From NCBI RefSeq assembly GCF_003293745.1, contig NZ_PTLZ01000001.1, positions 186,001-250,000 of the forward strand: 64,000 bases of DNA. The letters run 5' to 3'. This document shows, in pieces, positions 50,295 through 60,929 of the stretch (positions are counted from its first letter, which is position 1; each line of letters begins with the position of its first letter). The stretch is from Herminiimonas fonticola. GTDB lineage: Bacteria > Pseudomonadota > Gammaproteobacteria > Burkholderiales > Burkholderiaceae_D. A program made the translations under genes and the position numbers. Under the pieces are notes generated by a model, which saw only the letters and a list, made by a program, of their open reading frames with translations, ran no database searches and was not told where the DNA came from.

Positions 50295-50965
50295 TTACGC
50301 CGCCCGGTCGGATTCAAGGTGTAGAGCGCGACCAAGACCAGCATCGAGAAGATCACCATGCCGGCCGCGAGTCCGTGTGCTTGGGCATATTCGAGCGCTT
50401 CAACGTGATCGTAAATTTGAACTGAAATCATGCGAGTCTGATTCGGTATGTTCCCGCCTATCATCAACACAACACCGAATTCGCCGACGGTATGCGCAAA
50501 GCCCATGACGACGGCAGTCAGATATCCGGGTTTTGCCAAGGGCAGGGTAACGCTAAAGAAAGTGTCGAGTGGTGACGCACGCAGGGTTGCGGCAACTTCC
50601 AGCGGTCTATCACCCATCGCTTCAAAAGCATTCTGGATCGGTTGCACGACAAACGGCATCGAATAAAAAACCGAACCAACCACCAAACCGGCAAAGCTGA
50701 AGGGCAGAGTGCCAATACCCAGCGCCTGCGTCAGTTGCCCGATCGGACCATTAGGCCCCATCGTGACCAGCAGATAAAAACCAATGACAGTCGGAGGAAG
50801 AACGATAGGGAGTGCGATCATCGCGCCTACCGGCCCTTTGAGCCAGGAGCGCGTACGCGCCAGCCACCACGCGATCGGCGTACCGATCAACAACAATATA
50901 AATGTGGTGAGACTGGCTAGCTTAAGAGTCAGAACAATCGCACCGATGTTTTCATCGGTGAACAA
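50291..50965 (-). CDS. modB: Molybdate ABC transporter permease
   Basis: A 224-residue inner-membrane permease with about five or six helices. The cytoplasmic EAA-type loop that contacts ModC is '[25 protein letters not shown]' in part. The N-terminus '[22 protein letters not shown]' and '[25 protein letters not shown]' (in parts) are typical of ModB. It lies 12 bases after modA and overlaps modC. Confidence 0.95.
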   Translation of the reverse strand: MFTDENIGAIVLTLKLASLTTFILLLIGTPIAWWLARTRSWLKGPVGAMIALPIVLPPTVIGFYLLVTMGPNGPIGQLTQALGIGTLPFSFAGLVVGSVFYSMPFVVQPIQNAFEAMGDRPLEVAATLRASPLDTFFSVTLPLAKPGYLTAVVMGFAHTVGEFGVVLMIGGNIPNQTRMISVQIYDHVEALEYAQAHGLAAGMVIFSMLVLVALYTLNPTGRRK

Positions 50966-50977
50966 GGCAGACCTCTC

Positions 50978-52568
<1,591 letters not shown>

Positions 52569-52637
52569 TGATGGTTCAGCTTGGAAAAGAAATTGGTTAC
52601 TACGTAAAAGTCGCAATCGTGCAGCCGCTATAATACA

Positions 52638-52662
52638 CGTTATTACTTTTAACGACATAACG
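52638..52662. promoter_or_regulatory. Candidate ModE box upstream of modE
   Basis: CGTTAT (52638-52643) and ATAACG (52657-52662) form the outer arms of a palindrome with a 13-base centre. The E. coli modA operator has the same arms with a 12-base centre, so this is one base longer. Its place upstream of modE suggests autoregulation of the modEABC operon. Confidence 0.65.
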
Positions 52663-52832
52663 TATTCGACGCGGGAATAACCCTTCTGCCGAATACCCTT
52701 TTTGCATTCAGGTCATAACCGGGATTGCGGATGGAATCGGATAAAGTGAATCCGCCGCCGCAGATGTCCTGTTATTCGCCGGACGATGAATTGCTTTGCG
52801 TCCCCACCTCCGTTTTGAAAATACTCTAGACC

Positions 52833-53771
52833 ATGTTCGTACGCCAACTCGACTATCTCGTTACGCTTGCGCGTGAAAAACACTTCGCCCGCGCCGCAGA
52901 AATTTGCTGCGTATCGCAACCTGCGCTATCTGCGGCCGTACGCAATCTGGAAACCGAACTCGGCGTCGCCATAGTGCAGCGCGGCCAGCGCTTTCAAGGC
53001 TTTACGCCGGAAGGTGAACGCATCCTCGACTGGGCGCGACAAACTCTCGCCGCACTGGAAGGTCTGAAGCAAGAAGCATCGATGTCGCTCGCCAAACTCA
53101 GCGGCACTTTACGGATGGGAGCGATACCGACCACCATGCCCATCGTGTCGTTGTTGACAGGCGCATGTCGCAAACAACACGCTGATCTGCGACAACTGGT
53201 ACTGTCTTTAAGCACGGAAGAAATCATGCGCAAGCTGGATGATTTCGAACTCGATGTCGGCTTGACCTATCTGGAGGATCAACGCCTCGATGGTTTTCAT
53301 GTGCAGCCTTTGTATCGCGAACGCTATATGTTGCTGGCGCGTGATCAATCAGCGATTGGTGACAGAACTGAAATCAGCTGGAAGGACGCCGCGGAGCTGC
53401 CGATGTGCCTGTTGACCTCGCATATGCAAAATCGCCGTATCGTCGATGCCGCATTCCGTCGGGCAGATGTGCAAGCGAATGTCGCTGCAGAAACAGATTC
53501 AACCTTCGCACTGTATTCCCATGTTCGTCACGCGGGTTTGTTCAGCGTAGTGCCGCATAGTTTGTTGTGTCTGTTTGAATTGCGTGACGATATGGTGGCG
53601 ATCCCATTAGTACCCGAGCTGAGCCGCACGATAGGCATGATTTCACTCGCGCATAATCCATGCTCGCCTATCGTGACTGCAGCGCGCACTATTGCCGCAC
53701 AGATTGATTTGCAGGCACGCTTCGATGCCTACATAACTGGCAGCTATCAGCCCATCACATCAAACGATTAG
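52833..53771 (+). CDS. LysR-family transcriptional regulator
   Basis: A 312-residue LysR-type regulator. The helix-turn-helix is 'KHFARAAEICCVSQPALSAAVRNLE' in part (residues about 16-40), followed by the linker helix and a periplasmic-binding-like effector domain. It lies 140 bases upstream of, and in the same direction as, the NAD-formate dehydrogenase gene and may regulate it. It resembles LysR regulators found beside formate dehydrogenase genes; the effector could be formate, which is inference. Confidence 0.88.
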   Translation: MFVRQLDYLVTLAREKHFARAAEICCVSQPALSAAVRNLETELGVAIVQRGQRFQGFTPEGERILDWARQTLAALEGLKQEASMSLAKLSGTLRMGAIPTTMPIVSLLTGACRKQHADLRQLVLSLSTEEIMRKLDDFELDVGLTYLEDQRLDGFHVQPLYRERYMLLARDQSAIGDRTEISWKDAAELPMCLLTSHMQNRRIVDAAFRRADVQANVAAETDSTFALYSHVRHAGLFSVVPHSLLCLFELRDDMVAIPLVPELSRTIGMISLAHNPCSPIVTAARTIAAQIDLQARFDAYITGSYQPITSND

Positions 53772-53911
53772 ACCGCATTTCGCTTCGTCCCTAAGATCGC
53801 TTCGCTGGCATTCATTTCGATGCCCGCTTGCAGAAGATAAAGAAAATTCAGCGTCCCCCGCGGTTTTCAATTCTTTGCGGCAATCACGCAATCTTACGGA
53901 GAAGAAGCATC

Positions 53912-55114
53912 ATGGCAAAAGTTCTATGCGTTTTATATGACGACCCAGTCAACGGTTATCCAAAAACTTATGCGCGCGACGACGTAGCGCAACCTTCGAT
54001 TTATCCTGACGGCCAAACATTGCCGACACCAAAAGGTATCGACTTCAAACCAGGCACCTTGCTCGGTAGCGTATCGGGTGAACTCGGTTTGCGTAAATAC
54101 CTGGAAGCTAATGGCCACACTCTGGTTGTGACTTCCAGCAAAGACGGCGCAGACAGCGTCCTCGACAAAGAATTGCACGATGCAGAAATCATCATCTCGC
54201 AGCCATTCTGGCCTGCCTACATGACTGCAGAACGTATCGCCAAAGCAAAGAAATTGAAAATGATCGTGACAGCCGGTATCGGTTCCGATCACACCGATTT
54301 GCAAGCAGCGAACAAGCACCACATCACCGTTGCCGAAGTGACCTATTGCAACAGCCACAGCGTTGCAGAACACGTCGTCATGATGATCCTGGCACAAGTG
54401 CGCAACTACATTCCTTCGTACAAACAAGTCATCGACGGCGGCTGGAACATCGCTGATTGCGTCGAACGTTCATACGATCTGGAAGCAATGAGCATCGGTA
54501 CCGTTGCAGCTGGCCGTATCGGTCTGCGCGTCTTGCGTCTGTTGCATCCGTTCGACGTCAAGCTGCACTACATGGATAGACATCGTCTGCCAACCGCAGT
54601 GGAAAAAGAGTTGAACCTGACTTACCACAGCACGCTGGAAAGCCTGACCAAGGTCTGCGACGTCGTGACATTGAACTGTCCATTGCACCCGGAAACAGAG
54701 CACATGATCAACGAAAAATCGTTGAAAAACTTCAAGCGCGGCGCCTACATCATCAATACTGCACGCGGCAAACTGTGCGATCGCGATGCCATCGTTGCGG
54801 CACTGAAGAGCGGCCAACTGGCTGGCTACGCTGGCGACGTCTGGTTCCCGCAACCAGCACCGGCAGATCATCCATGGCGCACCATGCCGCACCACGGCAT
54901 GACTCCACATATTTCCGGCACCAGCCTGACAGCGCAAACACGCTACGCAGCAGGTACCCGCGAAATTCTCGAATGCTACTTCGAAGGCCGCCCTATCCGT
55001 GACGAATACCTGATCGTTCAAGGTGGCAAATTGGCTGGTGTTGGCGCTCACTCGTACAGTGACGGCAATGCAACCAAAGGCTCGGAAGAAGCGGCCAAGT
55101 TCAAAGTCGCGTAA
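53912..55114 (+). CDS. fdh: NAD-dependent formate dehydrogenase, metal-free
   Basis: A 400-residue formate dehydrogenase, the same length as the Pseudomonas sp. 101 enzyme, starting at the ATG preceded by ACGGAGAAGAAGC. It has 'VTAGIGSDHTDLQAA', 'VTYCNSHSVAEHVVMMIL', the coenzyme motif 'GTVAAGRIGLRVLR' with Asp in 'HYMDRHRLP' (NAD preference), catalytic Arg in 'INTARGKLCDRDAI' and catalytic His in 'TPHISGTSLTAQTR'. It oxidises formate to CO2 with NAD and needs no metal or cofactor other than NAD. It is a second, independent formate dehydrogenase in the window. Confidence 0.96.
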   Translation: MAKVLCVLYDDPVNGYPKTYARDDVAQPSIYPDGQTLPTPKGIDFKPGTLLGSVSGELGLRKYLEANGHTLVVTSSKDGADSVLDKELHDAEIIISQPFWPAYMTAERIAKAKKLKMIVTAGIGSDHTDLQAANKHHITVAEVTYCNSHSVAEHVVMMILAQVRNYIPSYKQVIDGGWNIADCVERSYDLEAMSIGTVAAGRIGLRVLRLLHPFDVKLHYMDRHRLPTAVEKELNLTYHSTLESLTKVCDVVTLNCPLHPETEHMINEKSLKNFKRGAYIINTARGKLCDRDAIVAALKSGQLAGYAGDVWFPQPAPADHPWRTMPHHGMTPHISGTSLTAQTRYAAGTREILECYFEGRPIRDEYLIVQGGKLAGVGAHSYSDGNATKGSEEAAKFKVA

Positions 55115-55132
55115 AAGAATCCTTCAAAAAAA

Positions 55133-55164
55133 TAGCCCATCGAATATCCGGATTCGATGGGCTA
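55133..55164 (+). terminator. Terminator after the NAD-formate dehydrogenase
   Basis: A 13-base stem (TAGCCCATCGAAT / ATTCGATGGGCTA) with a six-base loop and a modest T-rich tail, 18 bases after the stop. Confidence 0.75.
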
Positions 55165-55242
55165 ATGTTTGATCTTGTGCCGACGCAAATGCACGGTCCG
55201 CATTTTTTTGCAATTAATTCAGCAATGTTGATTTGCTGATCT

Positions 55243-55440
55243 TCAGGCCAGCGCTTCTTTCGCAGCTTCTTCTGGCGTCAGGCCATCATAGAATTGATCG
55301 GTAAACCATTCGATCTGCTCTTCAATATGGTCCTGCGCTTCTTCAATGGTCGCGCCTGCGGCGACTAAAAATCCTTCTACTTCTATGCACCAGTTTATTA
55401 GCGCCAGCGTTTCCGGATCCAGTTCTTCTTTCTTGGCCAT
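55243..55440 (-). CDS. Small hypothetical protein
   Basis: A 65-residue acidic protein starting at the ATG that follows a GAGGGG ribosome site ('MAKKEELDPETLAL' at the N-terminus); an ATG 15 bases upstream is less well placed. It is predicted all-helical, with repeated Glu-rich helices and no signal peptide. I do not recognise a family. It is leftward, opposite to the neighbouring formate dehydrogenase. Confidence 0.6.
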   Translation of the reverse strand: MAKKEELDPETLALINWCIEVEGFLVAAGATIEEAQDHIEEQIEWFTDQFYDGLTPEEAAKEALA

Positions 55441-55514
55441 GATTTTGCCCCTCATTTATTCGTTGATGACGACAGTGTCACATGAGAGAACGCGGAACGC
55501 AGCATCAGAAATGA

Positions 55515-55540
55515 TAAAAGCGCGGAATTCCGCGCTTTTA
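55515..55540. terminator. Perfect 26-base palindrome, terminator
   Basis: TAAAAGCGCGGAA and its exact complement form a symmetric palindrome with A and T ends, immediately after the stop of the small gene at 55542-55724. It can act in both directions. Confidence 0.75.
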
Positions 55541-55541
55541 T

Positions 55542-55724
55542 TTACAAGCCTTCGAAAACATCTTCGCTGGCGGTTTTCAATTCTTTGGCTTCTTCCACCA
55601 TTCTGCGATGTGCGATGCGTTTACGCATGATCTCCGCATGTTGTTTCGCCGTCATTGGCGGCGTTGTCATCAAGTCTTTCAACAATGCGATATTGGTGTA
55701 GTTGTTTTTAATGAGACGGCCCAA
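55542..55724 (-). CDS. Small hypothetical protein, TTG start
   Basis: A frame of 60 residues with a TTG start preceded by GGAG nine bases upstream, giving 'MGRLIKNNYTNIALLK'. An internal Met ('MTTPPMTAKQHAEIM') is a possible shorter start. The sequence is basic in the middle (MRKRIAHRRMVEE) and helical. It ends directly at a palindromic terminator, which supports a real transcript. No family recognised. Confidence 0.5.
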   Translation of the reverse strand: MGRLIKNNYTNIALLKDLMTTPPMTAKQHAEIMRKRIAHRRMVEEAKELKTASEDVFEGL

Positions 55725-55884
55725 GTTGCTTGACTCCGTAGTTAAGTATCAACATCACTGCTTACCGAAAACCCGGGAAGCATTTAAACAATTACGTTAC
55801 TGTATTTTGCACCAAATTAAAGTCTTTATCACTACCGATGAAAAAATAGCCGGCTCACGCAACATACGAACAAAACACTAAACG

Positions 55885-55921
55885 AAAAAAAGCCCCGCAA
55901 GACTTTGGCTGCGGGGCTTAA
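55885..55921. terminator. Hairpin terminator
   Basis: AAGCCCCGCA pairs with TGCGGGGCTT around a ten-base loop, flanked by A-rich sequence on the left and TTAAAA on the right. It lies beyond the stop of the leftward gene at 55979. Confidence 0.7.
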
Positions 55922-55978
55922 AACCTTCCTTGAGAGGGAAAGAGGAGACTCGGTAAAAACTTTGTTCGGAATTGCAAA

Positions 55979-56197
55979 TCAACCTTGCTGAACTATCGCG
56001 TCGGAAGCAGTGTCACGTTTAGCGATGCGAGCCTTGATGTGCGCGACACTTGGGCGCATCACCTTGGCAAGCACAGCACTAGTTAAACCACCGCTGCCGT
56101 TCATCAGCATCACGGTGAATAACTCTTGCAAACGCGGCGACCACTGCAACATATATGCGATGTAACTGGCATGGAGGTTGCGTACTAAAGGGCGCAT
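55979..56197 (-). CDS. Small hypothetical protein
   Basis: A 72-residue basic protein with 'MRPLVRNLHASYIAYMLQWSPRLQELF' in part at the start and 'MRPSVAHIKARIAKRD' further on. No signal peptide, no domain recognised. It is downstream of and codirectional with the 78-residue repeat protein (55 bases between) and followed by a hairpin terminator. Coding is probable but unproven. Confidence 0.5.
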   Translation of the reverse strand: MRPLVRNLHASYIAYMLQWSPRLQELFTVMLMNGSGGLTSAVLAKVMRPSVAHIKARIAKRDTASDAIVQQG

Positions 56198-56252
56198 TAA
56201 GATTAATCCAATAAATGTTAATTCGCGTTCAACGAATTATGTTGCTGTTGCG

Positions 56253-56489
56253 TTAGGCGTAAGCAGCCTGGAAGCGCAGTTGCAAAGCGACTTGCGGTTT
56301 TGCTTGAGCAATACGGTTTGCTTTGCTGAACAAAGCAGCACGCGATACGACTGGAGCTGCTTGTTTTGCGACAACAGTCGTAACTGTTGGTTTTTGTTCG
56401 TAGGCGCGCAAACGCAGTTCAGCGGCCAATTCCGGGTTCGATTGGGCGATTTGATTTGCTTTGCGGTACAGCGCGAATGATGTAGACAT
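56253..56489 (-). CDS. Small protein with an internal 25-residue duplication
   Basis: A 78-residue protein preceded by GAAGGAAAAC. Two copies of one motif, 'ALYRKANQIAQSNPELAAEL' and 'ALFSKANRIAQAKPQVALQL', are separated by a Thr/Val/Ala linker. Each copy looks like a helical hairpin of TPR size. It is divergent from the LysR regulator at 56641. No known family is claimed. The strong ribosome site and the internal repeat support a real gene. Confidence 0.6.
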   Translation of the reverse strand: MSTSFALYRKANQIAQSNPELAAELRLRAYEQKPTVTTVVAKQAAPVVSRAALFSKANRIAQAKPQVALQLRFQAAYA

Positions 56490-56640
56490 GATGTTTTCCT
56501 TCTCTCTAAATTTAATAAACCTTGTTGATGAATAGAAGTATAGGGACGACAGAGATATAAATCTAATTTCAATTTAGGATATGAGTTATACTATTTATGA
56601 ATAATGTAAAACCACTTAATTTCCTAATGGAAATACAAAT

Positions 56641-57609
56641 ATGAGCTTTTTAACCCTCGATTTAAATCTGCTGCGTGTATTTGACGCAGTCATGACTGAA
56701 CAAAATTTGACGCGTGCCGCCAATTTATTGGCGATGACGCAACCTGCCGTATCGAACGCGCTGCGACGCCTGCGCGATGCACTCGGCGATGAGCTCGTGA
56801 TCCGTACCGCGCACGGCGTCAAACCAACTTCGCGCGCTACCGAATTGTGGCCGGTGGTGCGCCGCGCTTTAACGGAGCTGGAAGCTGCTGTTACGCCGGA
56901 TACCTTTGATGTATCACGCGCGACCACGACGTTCAGGATGGCGATGGCGGATGCAACCGCATCGATGTGGCTACCATTTTTAGTCTCGGCCATTGAAACC
57001 GAAGCACCCGGCTTGAATGTACGTATGGTGCCGCTGACCACACGGGAGCCGCGTCCCATGTTGCTGCGTGGCGATATAGATTTGGCGATCGGCTTTTTCC
57101 CTGGCGTCGCAGCGCAGCTCGCCAGCGGGCAAAATACGGCCGTTTCGCAAATTCGCCATGACCGTCTGTACACAGGTGAGTACGTGTGCGTGATGCGAAA
57201 AAATCATCCCTTGGCGAAGGAAGAACTGACGCTGGATGCATACTGCGAGGCGCATCACTTGCTGGTGAGTTTTTCCGGCCGCGCAAAAGGCTTGATGGAT
57301 GATGCGCTGGCGGAATTGGGACGCGAACGGCGCATCATGCTGACAGTGAATCAGTTTTTTACCGCTGGACGTGTCGTCGCCAATTCAAATTTGATCACCG
57401 TATTGCCGCGCCACCTGATTGCATCGACAGGCATGGCAGATGAACTGACGATCAAGGATTTGCCCTTCGACTTGCCTGATGTACACGTCGACATGTTGTG
57501 GCATGAAAGAGATGCGCGCAATCCGGCACATAAATGGTTGCGTGAAAAATTAAGCTCCAGCACTTACGACGGCATAGGTCACATCACGAAACGTAGCCGC
57601 ACAACTTGA
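56641..57609 (+). CDS. LysR-family transcriptional regulator
   Basis: A 322-residue LysR regulator. The N-terminal helix-turn-helix reads 'LNLLRVFDAVMTEQNLTRAANLLAMTQPAVSNALRRL' (in parts), and the effector domain has 'LRGDIDLAIGFFPG' and 'TVNQFFTAGRVVANSNLITVLPRHL' (in parts), the NodD/PcpR-like subgroup. Its target is unknown; the divergent small repeat protein gene is the nearest candidate. A terminator follows at 57629. Confidence 0.9.
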   Translation: MSFLTLDLNLLRVFDAVMTEQNLTRAANLLAMTQPAVSNALRRLRDALGDELVIRTAHGVKPTSRATELWPVVRRALTELEAAVTPDTFDVSRATTTFRMAMADATASMWLPFLVSAIETEAPGLNVRMVPLTTREPRPMLLRGDIDLAIGFFPGVAAQLASGQNTAVSQIRHDRLYTGEYVCVMRKNHPLAKEELTLDAYCEAHHLLVSFSGRAKGLMDDALAELGRERRIMLTVNQFFTAGRVVANSNLITVLPRHLIASTGMADELTIKDLPFDLPDVHVDMLWHERDARNPAHKWLREKLSSSTYDGIGHITKRSRTT

Positions 57610-57628
57610 TGCCCGAATTTTTATTCTG

Positions 57629-57653
57629 AAACCCGCTAGCTGCGGGTTTTTTT
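57629..57653 (+). terminator. Rho-independent terminator after the LysR gene
   Basis: AAACCCGC and GCGGGTTT stem with a five-base loop followed by a run of T, 20 bases after the stop. Confidence 0.85.
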
Positions 57654-57784
57654 ACGTCTCGTTTTATGCCTATTAATTATTTCTGAAGAACAAGAACCCT
57701 TCGGAATGTGCCCCCGGAAATATCTTATTGAACTCACAAGATTCAAATCAGTCCTATTTTTCAATTCATCAAATTTAGGTATCT

Positions 57785-59818
57785 ATGCCACGCACAAAAA
57801 AAATAATGCTGTGGAGTACAGTCGGATTATTGAGCATCCCGCTAGTCTTTGTACTGTTCCTGCTGGTATTCGACTGGAATGCAGCTCGCCCGTGGATCAA
57901 CCAACGCGTCAGTGAAGCGACTGGACGCAATTTCGCCATCAATGGCGATCTGACTCTCAACTGGCAACGCGGGCAACCTGCAACCGACACTTGGCGCGAC
58001 TGGATTCCGGCGCCACGTCTAAGTGCACACGACGTTACCCTCGGCAACCCGGCAGACTCGAAAACCGACAGCAATATGGTGGAAGTCGGACACATTACTT
58101 TTTCCGTTAATCCCTTGCCCTTGTTAACCCAAACGATCGTGATCCCGACCTTGCAACTGGACGATCCTATCGTCAGTCTGGAACGCAAGCGTGATGGCCA
58201 AAACAATTGGACCTTCAAAAAAACCGAACCGTCGCCATGGACGGTGGATCTGCAGCGCCTGCTTTTTTACAAAGGCGAGATCACCTTGAAAGACGAGATC
58301 AAGCATATCGATGCAAAAGCAAACATCGACTCGCTTGAACCGACGACTCAAAATGATTATGTCGTCGGCTGGAAATTATCCGGCACCTTCAACGGTGCCA
58401 AAATTAGTGGCGACGGCAAAGCGGGCGCCTTGCTGGCTTTGAAAAATGTGGATAAACCTTTTCCACTATCTGCAAATCTGAATGTTGGCAAAACTTCGAT
58501 ACGCGTAAATGGCACCGTGACCAAACCGCAAGAACTGGCTGCGATCAATATGCAGCTGCATTTGTCGGGCGCCAGCATGGCTGATCTTTATCCGATCACC
58601 GGCATCACTTTGCCAAAGACGCCGGAATTCTCTACTGAAGGCCAACTCACCGGCATTATGAATGTGCAGGGTGGCAAATGGACTTACGATAAATTCAAAG
58701 GCAAAGTCGGTGAGAGTGATATCGGCGGCACACTTACCTATGAATCAAAAGAACCGCGGCCATTATTGTCAGGAACGGTAGTCTCCAATCTTCTTCGTTT
58801 AAGCGATCTTGGTCCTATCATCGGTGCCGATTCCAACGAGAGTAAAAAGGAACGTGGCGTCGCTCCGAATCAACCATCGAATAAAGTATTACCGGTTGAA
58901 AAATTCACGACGGAACGTTGGGGCAGCATAGACGCTGACGTAAAAATCACTGGTCGCAAGATTGTGCGCGATGAATCCCTGCCTATCGAAAATCTGGATA
59001 CGCATTTGAAATTGCAGGATAAAGTTGTGACACTGATGCCTCTGAATTTTGGCGTGGCCGGTGGCAACATGATTGCGAATATCAAGATGGATGGTCGCAA
59101 CGACCTCATCAAGGCCGAGATAAAACTATCTGCACGTCATCTCAAACTCAAGCAATTGTTCCCTACCTTCGAAGCGATGCAAGCCAGCTTTGGTGAAGTG
59201 AATGGCGATACCTCTTTATCTGCGACAGGTAATTCGATTGCCAGCATGCTTGCTTCATCAAATGGCGAAATCAAGGCGCTGATTAATGAAGGCACCATCA
59301 GTAAATTATTGTTGGAGCAAATTGGCTTGAATGTCGGTAACGTGGTTTTATCGCAGCTATTCGGTGACAAGCAGGTGAAACTGAATTGCATGGCCAGCGA
59401 TCTGTCTGTCACAAATGGTTTGATTCAAACGCGAACCTTGATTCTTGATACGGATGACGCAGTTCTCTACATCACAGGGAATATCGATCTTGCACAAGAA
59501 AAACTGGATTTGACGATCAATCCTAAAACCAAGGGTTTAAGGATCATTTCCTTGCGTGCGCCTCTGTATGTGAAAGGTGATTTCAAAACACCTAAGGTCA
59601 GTGTTGATAAAGGTGTAGTCGCATTGAAAAGCGGTGGCGTGATTGTTTTGGGTGCATTGGCACCGGTAACGGCATTGCTGCCATTGATTAATGTCGGATC
59701 GCAAAACGAAGGTGACAATAAATGTGCAGTACTGTTGAAAGAAGCACGAGACAAACCGGTCGCGCCACCACCAGGTAAAACTTATAAAGGAAAACCTGCC
59801 AAGAAGCAGAGTGGATAA
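57785..59818 (+). CDS. AsmA family protein
   Basis: A 677-residue envelope protein. Residues about 8-30 form one membrane anchor ('LWSTVGLLSIPLVFVLFLLVFDW' in part), followed by the AsmA N-terminal motif ('NQRVSEATGRNFAINGDLTLNW' in part) and a long beta-rich body. The C-terminal AsmA region (about 440-600) has 'NGEIKALINEGTISKLLLEQIGL' in part. AsmA-like proteins are thought to help lipid transport between the membranes. The last eight bases coincide with the start of the left arm of the inverted repeat. Confidence 0.9.
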   Translation: MPRTKKIMLWSTVGLLSIPLVFVLFLLVFDWNAARPWINQRVSEATGRNFAINGDLTLNWQRGQPATDTWRDWIPAPRLSAHDVTLGNPADSKTDSNMVEVGHITFSVNPLPLLTQTIVIPTLQLDDPIVSLERKRDGQNNWTFKKTEPSPWTVDLQRLLFYKGEITLKDEIKHIDAKANIDSLEPTTQNDYVVGWKLSGTFNGAKISGDGKAGALLALKNVDKPFPLSANLNVGKTSIRVNGTVTKPQELAAINMQLHLSGASMADLYPITGITLPKTPEFSTEGQLTGIMNVQGGKWTYDKFKGKVGESDIGGTLTYESKEPRPLLSGTVVSNLLRLSDLGPIIGADSNESKKERGVAPNQPSNKVLPVEKFTTERWGSIDADVKITGRKIVRDESLPIENLDTHLKLQDKVVTLMPLNFGVAGGNMIANIKMDGRNDLIKAEIKLSARHLKLKQLFPTFEAMQASFGEVNGDTSLSATGNSIASMLASSNGEIKALINEGTISKLLLEQIGLNVGNVVLSQLFGDKQVKLNCMASDLSVTNGLIQTRTLILDTDDAVLYITGNIDLAQEKLDLTINPKTKGLRIISLRAPLYVKGDFKTPKVSVDKGVVALKSGGVIVLGALAPVTALLPLINVGSQNEGDNKCAVLLKEARDKPVAPPPGKTYKGKPAKKQSG

Positions 59819-60093
59819 GTCTCTGTTAAACGCGTGGATAGTTTGTGGATAAAGTTATGAAAAGATGCTGAAGTTTTTTTATGCAGAATCTATTCATGCC
59901 AGATACACCGTTTATGCAGGGTTTATCTTATTCCCAAGTTCTTGATTTCAAACTCACTTATACGGTTATCCACAGAAAACACCCTGCGTTAACTATTACT
60001 ACTAAACATATATATAAACAATTAATTTAAAACCAGAAACCCATACCAAACCTCAAAATGCAAAAAATCAAAGTCAAAAGCTTCTGCAAAATC
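59811..60093 (+). repeat. Left arm of a 283-bp inverted repeat with DnaA boxes
   Basis: 283 bases that match the reverse complement of 60967-61249 without a gap and with about eight mismatches (about 97%). It has perfect DnaA boxes at 59844-59852 (TGTGGATAA) and 59966-59974 (TTATCCACA), weaker ones nearby, and an AT-rich tract (about 59990-60040) of the sort that could unwind. It sits between the AsmA stop and the nucleosidase. Origin-like function is inferred. Confidence 0.9.
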
Positions 60094-60137
60094 TCGAATA
60101 CTAGATCGAAAAACTAATTGCCAGGAAAAATCACAAG
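59819..60137. other. Intergenic region with left repeat arm
   Basis: 319 bases between the convergent AsmA and nucleosidase genes. Apart from the repeat arm there is only a 44-base unique tail (60094-60137). No gene or terminator was recognised. Confidence 0.6.
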
Positions 60138-60929
60138 CTAAGTAAGCTTTATTTTTTCTCCCTTCAATAGAGAAAAGAATTGCCTGACTATGCCGAATGC
60201 ATAACAGGCGGCGATTTTTTCCAGGAACTGAACAAAGTCCACTGGCGAATCTTCGTTTGCGTTATCAGAAATCGTACGAACGATGGCAAACGGAATTCCA
60301 AATTCAAAACAAACCTGCCCGACTGCAGCACCTTCCATCTCAACTGCCAACACACCCGTCAGATGATCATTAATCTGATTCAACTCAAGGCTGGTGGAAA
60401 TGAATTGGTCACCACTGGCAATCAAGCCTTCATGGACAACTGGTCTATCAATCAAAAATTCCCGCTGGTTGGCCTCGGATATCGTTTCTGGAAAATCTTG
60501 ATTGATAAATTGACCGGCAGCCTGAGAAATCAGACTGGATAAGGGTTTATCGGAAAAAAAGTGCGACAAGCCGGTTAATGGCACTTCAAACCGTGGAAAC
60601 AGGGGCGAAGCATCCATATCGTGTTGAACCAGCTGGTTTGCTACCACGATGTCACCAATACGAACGTCTGTAGTCGCCGCTCCTGCCACGCCAGTGAAGA
60701 TGATATGGGTTACCCCGAAGCTTTCAATCAAAGTCGCTGTGGTTGCCGCTACAGCGACTTTACCTATCCGCGATAGAACACAAACGCTTTCAATTCCCCA
60801 TAAACGACCGCTGACGTAATCACGCATGCCGCGTTGATCCGTTACAGCGTCTTGCATTATCTCTATCAGTCCAGCCTGTTCTTCACGTAATGCACTGATG
60901 ACACCTATCTTTATCTTTTGAAGGTTCAT
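60138..60929 (-). CDS. 5'-methylthioadenosine/S-adenosylhomocysteine nucleosidase
   Basis: A 263-residue nucleosidase that cleaves adenine from MTA and SAH in methyl-cycle and quorum-signal metabolism. The N-terminus 'KIGVISALREEQAGLIEIM' (in part), 'GVAGAATTDVRIGDIVVANQLVQHDMDA' (in parts) and the catalytic 'LAVEMEGAAVGQVCFEFGIPF' and 'RTISDNANEDSPVDF' (in parts; Asp in the S-D-N element) are diagnostic. It is a little longer than E. coli Pfs (232). It is the only gene between the repeat arms, and its promoter must lie in or next to the right arm. Confidence 0.92.
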   Translation of the reverse strand: MNLQKIKIGVISALREEQAGLIEIMQDAVTDQRGMRDYVSGRLWGIESVCVLSRIGKVAVAATTATLIESFGVTHIIFTGVAGAATTDVRIGDIVVANQLVQHDMDASPLFPRFEVPLTGLSHFFSDKPLSSLISQAAGQFINQDFPETISEANQREFLIDRPVVHEGLIASGDQFISTSLELNQINDHLTGVLAVEMEGAAVGQVCFEFGIPFAIVRTISDNANEDSPVDFVQFLEKIAACYAFGIVRQFFSLLKGEKIKLT

